From positions 32,933 through 96,932 of the forward strand of contig MNCI01017725.1 in NCBI GenBank assembly GCA_015680685.1: 64,000 nt of DNA. The letters run 5' to 3'. The translations under genes and the position numbers were made by a program. Below, piece after piece: positions 37,499 through 48,529 of this stretch (positions are counted from its first letter, which is position 1; every line of letters begins with the position of its first letter). Source of the DNA: Gnetum montanum (lineage: Eukaryota > Streptophyta > Gnetopsida > Gnetales > Gnetaceae). Below the pieces are notes generated by a model that was not told the DNA's origin, ran no database searches, and saw nothing but the letters and a program-made list of their open reading frames with translations.

Positions 37499-38767
37499 AT
37501 GGGTTAATGACACATTAATCATGCTTTACACGCAGGATTCATTGTGCCCTGGGTCAGTTACCTCATGTCCCAATCTCTACAATCCCTTCTATTGTCTGTC
37601 TCATCTCGCTGTTCATGTAATTGTAGCTCGTGTCTTGTGTAGCGTAGAATTCTTACCTCATTCCAATGATACTTACATGTGTGTGTTTGATAGAACCAAT
37701 GTGGATTACATTTAACCCTTCTAGTGCCTACGGACACTTTAAAGTGTGGTTATGCAAGGGCATTATAGGTTGGAACCTACTTTGACGAGGACCACTTGCA
37801 TAATTTTTGTAATTTGCACTCATAACATATCGTCTGCACATCATCTATTACCCTCAGCATATTGTCAATGATATTCTTTCCCTTATTACTATCCCTCCGA
37901 TTCAAACGTTCCTATGAACCATCACATAGTCTTTTTCTCTCCCTTACCATCTGAGGTCCTTATTGATAAATTCCACACCATCATAATTTTTGTGCCTTCA
38001 GAACTAGTTGAATTACCCTAGAACCCTTTTAACAACAATCTAGATGTCCTTAGTTTACATCGTTTAATTTCAAAAAATTATTAAAAATTCAGTACATTCT
38101 ATAAAGTGCCCTAACTTCAAGAGGCTGCGATATCACGTACGTGATATCACAGTTGACATGATATCACGTACGTGATATCGCGGTCGACACGATATCGCGT
38201 TCACACTATCGTGTACATAATATCACGTCCATGCTATCACGTACGCAATATCACATCCAAAAAATATATATATACGCGACCCCCTATGCCTATCAACATC
38301 ATTTGCAACTGTTTACGCAGGGGAAGTTTTTTAAATTTCTCTTTACAACTCGCAATTGCGCGTCCCTTGTTTTCATATCCATAACTCGCTCGCTAGTACT
38401 CTGATTTTCATTCTATTTGAACCTACTTGAACCCGGAGTGTTCAGCTTAGTCGTGGGGGAGGGGCACACGCTTAATAGCACATAAGTTTTTTGAAATTCA
38501 TCATCGCCCAAAGGACATTATCAAGGGTAATTAGTTATAAAATTAATGATAAATGCACCAAAAACAATTTCATCTCCTTAGTTATACTGAGAAACTAGAT
38601 TTGGAAACCACCTAAGCAAAGAGGATTAAATATCATAATCTTTCGGGGACATTTTCTCCCAATAATTAACATCACACGAAGATAAAGAAAATTCATTAAG
38701 GCAAGCAGTAAGGTATAACCTCACTTTGGTAACAATGTTACTAATAATGGGCCCCCTGTGATTGTAG
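37499..38767 (+). other. B-type spacer in element D with a large palindromic array
   Basis: Collinear with 29970-31477 of element B but with one copy of the 331-bp unit. From 38128 to 38255 it holds about eight GATATC or near-GATATC sites. These include two perfect 20-bp palindromes GATATCACGTACGTGATATC (38129-38148 and 38160-38179). The TATA-like atatatatatac (38266-38277) and a GGGGGAGGGG tract (38455-38464) follow. Confidence 0.7.
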
Positions 38768-39547
38768 ATGGACCCAAAACGCGAACAACAGAAAGGTCTT
38801 GCTCAAGGTGTGATCAAGTGACCTAGGAAAGGTAAAGGACAAGTTCCTGCTGAACAACATGCAGAGCAGGACAAATCATTTAGTATCCATCAAGAACACC
38901 CTGTCACTGTACAATCAAGGCAGGTGGAAGGAAGAGCTGCTATAGTGTCTGAACACGGACGACATCTCACGTTGCCCCAGGATTGTGTTCAAGCCATCCA
39001 TGAAAGGTCCATATTAACTACAATGATCATGGAATTAAACTTTGGACCTTTCATAGAATTTACTCCGAAGGCTGTTAGGGATCACCTCAAAGGGTCCCCA
39101 TTGTGGCCTATCCTCTCTGAAAGTGGTGCCTGGTACTTAGGAGAAACGTACCAATTGTGGCACAACAAAGAAGAAGGCACCACAGTTAACATTTGAGGTG
39201 TGACTATTGAGTTCTCTGTTCAAGCCATTTCGAAAGTATTAAACCTTCCAAATACAGGGCCAAAGGTTGCATGGTTGTCTATCCACTCAGACCCTGATGC
39301 ACAACAAGTTTGGTTAGATAGGGCGTACGGTAAGGAACATAATATCTATGGGGAGTTGACGACGGAAGAGAAGATTTATTTCAAAATAGGGACTTATCTC
39401 ATCTTCCCCACAAGAGGTTGAAAAATAATTTCAACATATGTGGCAAGAGGATGTGCAATGTTGATGGGAAAGGTTAATGCTAACCTACCTCATCTATATT
39501 TTATGGAGATCCTAAGGCGGTTTGATGAATGAAAGACAAGGAAGTTT
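38768..39547 (+). pseudogene. ORF3 N-terminal domain, fused in frame to gag-pol
   Basis: ATG at 38768 follows TGATTGTAG, as at element A's ORF3 start. Contains CVQAIHERSILTTMIMELNF, LWPILSESGAWYLGETYQLW, LNLPNTGPKVAW and YLIFPTRG, clearly closer to element B than to A. Stops at 39194, 39419 and 39528 each fit a decayed codon. At about 39548, after RKF, where B continues with the LPLPCLM block, the sequence switches to the gag C-terminus (WDSSSHATFENYY) without changing frame. Confidence 0.75.
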
Positions 39548-42500
39548 GCATGGGACTCTTCTAGTCACGCAACCTTTGAGAATTACTACCACCCCCCAAA
39601 ATATTTCTGACCACGATCTCCATCACCCAAGGGGGAAGGCCCACATCTTTACTATCCTCCATCACCTTCTCCTATCATCCCTACTCAACAACATCCCACT
39701 CAGCTACCACCTGCTCAACCTATGCAGGGGGAAATCCCACCACAGCCACAGCAACACAATGCTACGAGGGCTATCAACCTACAATCGGCTCCTCAGCCGA
39801 GTGGATCGGAAGCGAAGCCACAGAAACGTCCCTTCTTCTAGCCCAATAACTTAAGCACACCGTCACACACACCTATGGCTAGTGCCTCTAAACCTCAAAT
39901 TGCCTCCACTATTCCACCCTTTAAGCAGCCTTTAAACCAAACGCCCTCCAACGTACAAACGGTTATGCTCACACACACTGTGACTGACTGGATAAAGGCA
40001 AGTCATCTTCATCAGAAATTGACTAATCTGGGTAGCCCCCTCATTTATCTTCAGGTGGCAGGAAATGAGCCATGTAAAGCCCTTTCGGACTCGGGGTCGG
40101 GAGTTGACTTGATTTCACATGACATGTACAAGAATTGGAACTTGTCCCTATTAAAGAAGAGCAACATTCGGCTCGAGCTAGTAGACCAATCCATTACTAT
40201 TCCCTTGGGATTGGTGGAAGACATTGTAACCACTATTTGTGGGTGGTCCTATATTGCTGATTTCCTTGTCATCCGTGTTGAGAATTGCAAGGGGAACTTC
40301 CCAATCATAATGGGAAGAGCCTGGTTGAGGACGGTGGATGCAAGATTAGGACTCCAAGATCTTTCCCTTGAATTTTCAAAGGAAAATCCTTTTGGAAAGA
40401 TCGAGAAGAAGCACGTTCCATGTATTGCATACAGTGACTCTGGGTGCAACTGTGTGCAACAACTGTGGTTCGCTAAGCGGACATCTATTCAAGCATGTAG
40501 TCAGTGTACCAAGGAATCGCCAGTTCAACAATGCCTGTATGCAGTAGCCACAAATCAAGAAGGCACCCAGTGGCTAACCATTGATCCTGCTAGTAGTACC
40601 TTGTGCATGGAACCATCTGAGGGGCTTGTACACACCTACATAGAAAGCATGAATAATTTGGAAGAGGTTCATCAACAAGTATCCACTGTTGATGACCATG
40701 ATGAGTGGGGAAAGTTGCAAATCCCTGAAAGTTTCAAACAAGAGCCCTTGGAACTCAAGCCCTTATCAGCCCACCTAGAATATGCATTTTTGCAAAATGG
40801 GAAACTGGTGATTATCAATGCCACGCTTGCTCCTGAACAGAACAAGAAATTGCTGAAGGTGGTAAACAAATGGGATGCTGCTTATGCATGGTCATATCCT
40901 GAATTAACAGGAGTTGATCCTAGGGTTTGCCAACATTGAATTTATATTGACCCCTCCATGAAGCCACAAAGACAACCACAAAGGCGATTGAACCCCAAAT
41001 TGAAGCAAGTCGTCAAAGATGAAATCAAGTGGTTGCTAAAATCAGGATTCATCTACTCTATTGCTGATAGTGAATGGGTTAGTCCACTCATTATTATGCC
41101 AAAGAAAGGTGGAAAATAGAGGGTCTGTATAGATTTCCGATTACTCAACATGGCTACCTTCAAAGATCACTTCCTGCTCCCATTTGTGGACGAAGTGTTG
41201 GATACCATTGCGGGGCATCGTTATTACAGCTTTTTGGATGGTTATAGTGGCTATAACCAAATCCAAATTGTGCCAGAGGAGCAGGCCAAGACAACCTTCA
41301 CAAGTCCCTAGGGGACTTTTGCATACAAAAAGGAGCCTTTTAGCCTGTGTAATGCACCTGCCACTTTCCAACACCTTGTTCTCAGCATCTTCCAGCAGAA
41401 AATTGGCAATGGGGTAGAAGTCTTCATGGATGACTTCTCTACCTATGGGGCCACGTTCGATCAAGTCTTGGACAACCTTGAGTAAGTTCTAAAAATATGT
41501 GTGGACACTAACCTACTGCTCAACTGGCAGAAAAGCCACTTAATGGTCCAGGAGGGCTTTGTGTTGGGGCACCATATTTTGCAGATAAGGATTAGCGTGG
41601 ATCTTGACAAAATTAGGGTCATCCAAGGAATTACCAGGAAACCAAGCATGGTAAAATATGTTCGGTCATTCCTTGGCCACACTAGTTACTATCAGCGCTT
41701 CATCAAAAATTTCTCAAATATCGCTAAGCCATTGGTGAAACTCATGAAGAAAGATGCTCCGTTCGTCTAGACCACGGAATGTGAATTCACATTCCAAACG
41801 CTTAAACAAAAACTTGTAGAGACTCTAGTTCTATGGGCACCTGATTGGTCTAGGCCCTCCCACATCATGATGGATGCATCCAATTATGCATTGGAAGTTG
41901 TGCTTATACAGTGGGACGTTAAAAAATGCCCATACTATATTCACTATGCAAGTCGTAGCATTGTGGGTGCTCAGCTTAACTACACCACCACCAAACAGGA
42001 GTTGATGATGGTGGTGTTCACCTTGGAAAAATTTTGACACTATGTGCTCGGGGTACAAGGTGTTCGTGCATACTGACCACAGTGCCATCCGGTTCTTGAT
42101 GAATAAGTCAATGGTGAGCCCCTGTATCATATGGTAGCTGGTGATTCTTCAAGAATTTGACCTCACTATGGTAGATCGGAAGGGAACTGAGAATGTGGTT
42201 GCTAACCACTTATCTTGATTGTGATGAGATGACATAGAAGAGGTGGAGCCCCTCTCTGACCAATTTCCCGATGAACTTCTCTTCGTGGGAGCGGTCGATC
42301 TGTAGGTACCCAAGGAATCACCTTGGTTTAACCACATCCTCACAACTTAGGAATTGCCAAAGGAGTTGAACCATCGGCAGAAACAACAGTTTCTCCATAA
42401 GGCCAAGCGCTTCATGGAAATCAATGGCCACCTTTATAAGGTGTGTGCAAATGGCCTAGTTCGATGGTGTGTCCCTGATGATGATACCTTGTATGTCCTC

Positions 42501-43598
42501 CAAGATGCTCATGAGGGTCCTTATGGGGGCCACTATGCTAGACGACGCATGATCATTAAGATCCTGCTTGTAGGATATTATTGGCCTACAATTTTTAGGG
42601 ACATAGAATGGTTCGCCCGCTCTTGTGAACTATGCCAGAGAGACGGTGGGATGACTGCACGATTGGAGGAACCTCAATAGTGGATCCAACCACTGAAGCC
42701 CTTCGACATATGGGGCATCGACTTCATGGGTCCCATCACACCCCTGTCCAATGGGAAGGTGTATATCATCATCACTGTGGATTATTGCATAAAGTGGATG
42801 GAGGCGACAGCCATCGTTGATTGTTTCTCAAACACCGCCACACGATTTGTCCAACAGTAAATCGTCAACAGGTTTGGAGTGCCACATGCACTCATCTCAG
42901 ACAATGGAACACATTTCATGGGTGTCACTTTTTATAAACTCATGCAACACTTGAGGGTTACCCGTAAATTTACAGTGCCTTATCACCCACAAGCCAACAA
43001 GCAAGCCGAAGTCACCAATAGGGAGATCACCAGAATCCTCACTCGAACCATTAGTAAATATAAGAGGGACTGGAGCACCAAACTTAACGATGCCCTCTGG
43101 GCCTATCTCTTCACTTGGAAACTTCATATAGGTTACTCTCCCTATGAGTTAGTGTACTATAAGTTACCAAAACTCCCAATCTAGGTAGAACTCTGGACAC
43201 TATCCACAACCAATGACTTAGGTCTTGACCTACCACTAGCACAACGCGAACGACTTATCAACCTAACTGTGCTAGATGAGAATCGATTGGTGGCCCTATC
43301 TTCAAATGAGATCCACAAGGCTTACAATAAAAAACATCATGATCTTAGGATTCGGAAGGTAACATTTAGACATGGAGATAAGGTGTTTTACTGGAACCCC
43401 ACACACGTACCACAACCGACCAAGTTTCAAACACTGTCGAAGGGACCTTACATTGTCTCTGAAACCTTCCCATCCAGGGCCTTGCTTATACACAAACCTA
43501 AGGACCCCACTAGAATGAAGTTGGTCAATCGACAGCAATTAAAACCTTTCCATGAACTCCACCTAACCAGTGCTACTGCCTCATCGTCACTGGGATAA
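39548..43598 (+). pseudogene. gag C-terminus and pol of element D
   Basis: Pro/Gln-rich gag tail, then protease with intact ALSDSGSGVDLIS (active Asp near 40088). The longest open stretch is 39875-40939. Reverse transcriptase has FLDGYSGYNQI and FMDDFSTYG (near 41422). RNase H ends in FVHTDHSAIRFLM. Integrase has HEGPYGGHYA, a complete CELCQ, WGIDFMGP, ISDNGTHF and AEVTNREITRIL (catalytic Asp, Asp and Glu all present). One extra G in CTCGGGGTAC (about 42050) shifts the frame. Other damage is stops at former Trp, Gln or Arg codons, for example KKGGK-stop-RVCID where Trp is expected. Better preserved than element A. Confidence 0.9.
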
Positions 43599-43756
43599 CC
43601 TTGTTACATTTTCGCGTCTCCTCCTTTCCACCCAATCGTGGGGGAGACCATCCTCCATGCTAATCCATTCTACCAAGCTCTCCATTATTTTTGAAATTTT
43701 TTGTTTTACACCTTTTTGTTTTTCAACATCATTCATAAGTTTGTCAATTCAAGCAT
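43599..43756 (+). other. Start of element D's post-pol spacer
   Basis: 'cgtgggggagacc' and the T-rich stretch after it match element A at 7697-7590 (minus). The match ends at about 43757, where element E sequence begins. Confidence 0.6.
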
Positions 43757-44252
43757 ACTTAACTCCTGGCATCCAAGCATTTCATCACATCATTACATCA
43801 CATTGCCCTGGGGCTTGGCACTTAACCTGCCATCCACACGTGTAGCTACGCTTTGACCGGTGCACATCTTTTCTATGCAATACAATACAATTTCATTATT
43901 GCCTTCCATTTATATTGTTTACTCTGTTTACGCTTCCTTTACAATATAGCTTTATTTATGCTTTGTTTACAATTCAATCTCTGTTTATGCTCTGCGCTCT
44001 GTTTACATTTCGTGTTGCTATTTGCATTCTGTTTACATTCTGTTTACACCATTTACGATAACCTCAGTGCTAGTCGTAGCTTACGCTTGGGGAAGTCCTT
44101 GGTTGATTTGTGTGCAAACCATCCAAGGCACTCTACCTTCTTTCTCTTTTCCAGCTTGCCCTCAAGCAAAGGTAGGGTCAGCTATGCCTGCCTGACAATC
44201 TTTTGGTGTCTATTTCCCTTTTAGCCTTACATCAACGATTTAGGTCAGTATA
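43757..44252 (+). repeat. 5' LTR remnant of element E
   Basis: About 490 bases match 60131-60618 from 'gcatactt-actcctg-catcc' to 'ta-gt-agta-a'. The TATA box and U3 seen before the 3' copy are absent here, so only part of R and U5 survive. Many 'tgtttac' repeats occur (43915-44050). Confidence 0.8.
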
Positions 44253-44257
44253 GTAAA

Positions 44258-44275
44258 TTGGCGCTAGAAGGAGGG
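44258..44275 (+). other. Primer-binding site of element E
   Basis: TTGGCGCTAGAAGGAGGG, five bases after the LTR end. Starting with TGGC and ending in a purine run, it fits a tRNA 3' end. I did not identify the tRNA. It differs from the sites of A and B, as expected for another lineage. Confidence 0.6.
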
Positions 44276-44574
44276 TCTAACTTTTGTCTATCGAAGCATT
44301 ACCTGTCTAAACAAAGTGTCGATTAAAGCCTACCCAATTTGCACATGCTAGCTTAGCTCACCCATCTTATCTGTCCTACCTCACGCTACAGTACTCATGC
44401 TGTAGTCTAGTCACGTCGCCTCTCACACTACCTCTCACGCTACCTCTTACGCTGCCTCTCATGTGACACATGCCTATTGATTATGTTGCCTGTTAGTTAC
44501 GCTACTTGTTGATTACGCATGCTTGCTTTTGACGACATGTTGTCTACCACGCTGTTGACACATTTTGGCCATTC
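44276..44574 (+). other. Leader of element E with short tandem repeats
   Basis: About four 12-13-base units of 'cctctcacgcta' (44410-44465), then 'ttgattacgc' repeats near 44500. No coding signature. Confidence 0.5.
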
Positions 44575-44618
44575 ATGGAATAGGTTGGCATGATAAAATT
44601 GATTAAAGGTTTTTGCAG

Positions 44619-44800
44619 TTGGAGAAGTGGAAAAAATTTTAGAGAAAGGTTGTTATATCCATTATGCAAATCATGTACTCATCAATATATTATTAGCACT
44701 TTTTACTAAAGAAGTATTTAGGCATGCGGTTGAAACGGTGTTTCAAGATCTGCTCATGAATTTCAAAGGCCTCTTCCAGAGCAGGCAGGAATCACACTAG
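44619..44800 (+). pseudogene. Possible captured exon, unidentified
   Basis: A 60-codon open frame follows TTTTTGCAG, a good plant 3' splice site. It contains GEVEKILEKGCYIHYANHV and VFQDLLMNFKGLFQSRQ and ends at TAG. I do not recognise the family. It could be chance. Confidence 0.3.
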
Positions 44801-45206
44801 GCCTAATATCAACACCTTCCTTGTTTTTGTTTTTAATCCACGGCCTCTTACGGACACATCCAGAAACCCCAAACACTTTTTAAAAGGCCCTAAAAAATCA
44901 TTACCAGTGACACAAGAACAAGGGAGAGAACTCGATTACACTTAATTTAAAGAAAAGCAAGAAAAAAAAGAAGTGTTTTGGGCTTTTGATTATTTTTCAT
45001 CAATTTCTGTTCTTGATTTTGAAAATGTCGATGGCCACATGGAAGAAACGCTATTTCGAATCTGGCGTCAATTCCTTGCCTCGCAAGCAAATGCATGCAT
45101 AGATAGCAGTTGTAAACAATTCTCTCATTCCATTCCATTCTATTCTATTGAACGACAAAACAGCAAAGAAAATTCTGAAACTTATCCGCGCAAGAGAAGA
45201 TTAGAG

Positions 45207-45272
45207 AAGAGGAGTAGGAGATTGATATTTTGATTATCGAAGAGGAGTAGGAGATTGATATTTTGATTATCG
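45207..45272 (+). repeat. 33-bp tandem duplication in the AN1 gene leader
   Basis: 'gaggagtaggagattgatat' plus 'tttgattatcgaa' occurs twice in a row, 50-100 bases ahead of the start codon. Confidence 0.85.
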
Positions 45273-45318
45273 AAGAAGAAGAATAGAAGAGAGAGGTGAG
45301 GAGCAGAATTCAGAAAAA

Positions 45319-45899
45319 ATGGAAGATGATGGAGGAACACTGATGTTTCCATCGTTGGGGAAACACTACAATTTGGAGAAATGTAGGAGACTCGATTTTC
45401 TTCCATTCAAATGCAATGCCTGTAATCGATACTTCTGCGCCAATCACCGCCACTACAAAAATCACTCCTACTCGGCAAAGTCTTTCAACCTTCAGTTGGC
45501 TCAGCTCACTGCAGCTGCTCTGCCGCAGGATTCACCGCTGCCGTGGCCTCATTGTCAGCATCCCCGAAAGATCTGCGTCAACTGCAATGATGACACCAGC
45601 GATTTGCGGTACGTACAACATTTGGTGATAGATGGTGGTAAGTAAGAGCACTACGCAAAATGTTCTAGATATCCCACTCTTACTGTGTCAAGAAGATGAG
45701 GGTAGCATCAACACGTGACCTCATTCCACTAGATCAAGCCAAAACTAACGCCACTGCCGACGCCTGCTGTTTCGATGGTGCCGTTAGCGAAAATGGAGAC
45801 GGTATTATTCTAGATGTTAGATGTAGATACAACCGCTTGTTTTGCTGCAAGAAATTCAAGAAAAGAGGGACAGAGAAATGCAGGACAGAATCACCGTAA
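45319..45899 (+). pseudogene. AN1-type zinc-finger protein, first exon and remnant
   Basis: ATG at 45319 in a good context (aaaaaaATGGAAG). LMFPSLGKHYNLEKCRRLDF, LPFKCNACNRYFCANH and HYKNHSYS match the AN1 zinc finger of plant stress-associated proteins. Two zinc ligands are lost: Cys after GKH is Tyr, and the final HxC Cys is also Tyr. Further on, CQHPRKICVNCND is not typical of the family. The frame stops at 45645, and a strong donor GTG/GTAAGTAAG at 45638 suggests the exon ended there. The remainder to 45899 has Cys-rich patches (CCFDG, RLFCCKKF) but no clear domain. AN1 proteins act in ubiquitin-linked stress responses. This copy is probably dead. Confidence 0.7.
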
Positions 45900-45904
45900 G
45901 CTCT

Positions 45905-46328
45905 GCATCAACCATGCCCTGTGAAGTACCTTATTGTTTGTGGCAATAACATTGGTGGGATCCTTCTCCAACGCCTCTTCGTACTCTTGAACCGCGGCCA
46001 CGTAATCCTTGTGAATGATATGCTCCAACGCTTGGCTGAAGGTCCCGCCTGGTACTTGAGGTCACCAAGCTGTAGCTGAACATGGCCAAGCATGGAAACC
46101 AAAAACAGATCCTCTGGACTCCTCTGCAGCAACCGTCCATCCATTTCATCACAATCACGTACTCTTTCTAGCTCATATGATGGCAAACAATAATCACAAT
46201 CTCCTCACGTCTACAATAGAGAGCAGCTTGAGAAATAAAATACGCCGAATCATCGTGTGAGGAACGATCCAAATCAACCGTTTTGTCATCATCCTGATAA
46301 TTTCCACGCACGGAACCTTGGGAATCAA
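45905..46328 (-). pseudogene. TPR protein fragment (TRAPPC12-like?)
   Basis: On the minus strand an exon seems to start after TTTGTGCTAACAG (46329). It encodes AALYCRREE, then LLQRSPEDLFLVSMLGHVQL, QLGDLK, then after a frame change near 46050 HKDYVAAVQEYEEALEKDPT and NVIATNNK. The last two blocks are a standard tetratricopeptide helix pair. The order and wording recall the TPR part of the plant TRAPPC12-like trafficking protein, but this is from memory. Opposite in orientation to the AN1 piece. Frameshift and missing parts make it a relic. Confidence 0.55.
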
Positions 46329-46654
46329 CTGTTAGCACAAAAAAAATTATTAAAATTAATTAGTTAAGACATGCATAGTGTTAAATATACTTTGACAATA
46401 TTTCATTGAAAAAGAGAAAAGAAATTTTTGGGATATTTGTGGAACATCCTATATAAAGGGGACGTTTGGTTAGGATCCCTTTTATTCCTATGGAAAATTA
46501 TAGTTAAGTAAAATTCCATGATAATTGTAACTAATTTTAAATTACCAAAAAGACACATGCTAATGTTAGCATGATTTTCTCCTAACTTCATGTATAAGTT
46601 ATAACTTCCTAACTTGTTGGGCAAGTAATATCTTCATGCTAATGCTAACGACCT

Positions 46655-47869
46655 ATGCGAGAACGTCTTGCCGATAGACTAACAAGAGAACGTTTGGAAA
46701 GAGAAAACCATTCATACAAATTGGGACCACCAAAGCCAACACCGCTAAATGTTGTTGCCATGGGTCCACCCATTAATGAGCCTGGTACGAGTCATCAAAA
46801 TGAGGATAATATCACGAGTCATGTCCCAAACCCAGAATCTTCAGTAACAACCCCTCCACGGGAAATACAAATGCTGGGTCAAATGGACCAAATCGCTATA
46901 GACAAGGATGCCCCATGTGGTAAAGACCTAGCGAATGCGTTCACCCAAGTCACACAAGCTTTGAAACAAAAGAATACTTCTTTAAGCTTGTATGATCTAG
47001 TAATGACTTCACCAGTACATTGAGAAGCTCTTGTGCATATGTTAATTTCGGTCCCTGTTAGTGAGGACCTTCTTGAACCATCCATTCATGTGGTATTGTC
47101 CGCACAGTCTCAGGAATCAAAGACTACATCCCTAAAGTTTCATGCTAAGGACATTAAGCTAGATGAGAAAACATGAGAAGTTACTATAACCCTTATGTTC
47201 ATAATGATACAGGTTAATCATTTCAAGATACGTAGGGTGCATGTCGATGATGGTGCGGCAACCAATGTAATACCTTTTTATGTCATCAAAAAACTAGGAC
47301 TTACCAAACAAATATAGCCCACGATAACTTCTTTCCTAAAATCCTTCAGTGGTTCCTGTGTTGGAGTGAGAGGTATGGTTACCTTGGATTTCATAGCTGG
47401 GGACTAATTCCCCACATCAGTCGAATTCATAGTAGTTGACAAAATGCCAGGATTTAATTTGATCCTAGGGCACCCCTGGCTAGCTCAACTTAAAGCCGTA
47501 TCCTCCCCAATCCATCAGGAGATCCACCTACCTTACGAGGGTGGTGAGATCATCATATATGGGGATGTAATAGTACTGCCTACTCTTTCATGCTCTAAAG
47601 TAGATCAAGAGTCAGAAATTGAGTTTGTTGAGCCTAAGCAAGGAACCATGAGTGTACTTCAAAACATAAATCCAACATTAACTCCCAATCCCATTGAAAC
47701 TGAAGAAACACTAGACAATACAAACATAGGCGCCATTCCTACTAATGTCTCTTAGTCAGAATTACCCTTTGATATCATTGATGAAGGAGAAGGTGAGTAT
47801 AAAATCTTACCCGCATGCGCAACCCCACATGTTAAACTACAAAGGATCAAGAAGCAACTCAATAAATAG
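46655..47869 (+). pseudogene. gag tail and protease of element E
   Basis: One frame throughout. The N-terminal part (MRERLADRLTRERLERENH) looks like a gag tail. The rest of gag is missing. Protease around 47230-47480: VHVDDGAATNVIP with the active Asp-Gly, then FNLILGHPWLAQL, the usual C-terminal block of Tat proteases. Five in-frame stops, for example at 47021 and 47753. If unspliced the frame ends at TAG 47867-47869. If spliced at 47792 it joins reverse transcriptase in frame. Confidence 0.75.
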
Positions 47870-47877
47870 AACTAACT

Positions 47878-48165
47878 AACCACATGTTCAAAATGAAGTT
47901 AAATTACCACATGTCTGAAATGACGTTAAACTACCGATCGTCCAGCATGACGTTAAACTGCCAACAAACATCCACAATGACATTAAACTAGCCACTGTCA
48001 GAAATGGCTGGTTCCATTTAAAACTTTCTGAAAACGTTACTACCTTTGGCCCACCATGGCATAAAACTAGTGATCCTTTCTTTCTTTAACAATAGATGCA
48101 ATAGTCCATCATAACTTTAAACAGATGTGCCTAGCCTGAAATGGCTTTAAACTAGAGCCAACAAG
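47878..48165 (+). repeat. Imperfect repeats with a TGACgTTAAACT core
   Basis: About seven units of 35-40 bases, each containing a version of 'atgacgttaaactacc' (for example 47932, 47955, 47985). Related units occur at 53850-53880 and 57480-57740. Confidence 0.7.
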
Positions 48166-48529
48166 TTATAGATTCATGAACTCCTATCATTTTACATTGA
48201 ATTTTCGTTACAAATTACGATTTAGATTCATGCACGATTGTTGCCTTCTTTTTCAGATATTTACCTTACATTTCGCTTTACACTTTAGAAATTTATGTTA
48301 CATTTTGTTGCACACATATGTTCACAATATACTCGAGAAAACAAAGAAAAATAATGAAAAACATGGAAAATAATAAAAATATATATATGGAACATCAAAG
48401 TAAGGAAAGAACACAACCATTTTATTTCGCAATTAAATCCAAGTCATTACATCAGTTTTTATACATTTTGTCAAACATCCAAAAAAAATCTAAAAACACT
48501 TAACGACTTAAGCCTAACTAACTTACAGC

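Larger units (their letters stand above)
44575..46640. other. Captured host DNA in place of most of gag in element E
   Basis: About 2.1 kb unlike retrotransposon sequence. It carries an unidentified exon (44619-44800, plus), an AN1 zinc-finger gene piece (45319-45899, plus) and a TPR gene piece (46328-45905, minus). Splice sites are retained, so the pieces came from genomic DNA rather than mRNA. Pieces of unrelated genes in opposite orientations between primer site and protease are typical of gene-capturing elements such as maize Bs1. At 46445-46640 an AT-rich stretch begins 'ggggacgtttggtt', like the end of some plant MITEs. Confidence 0.6.
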
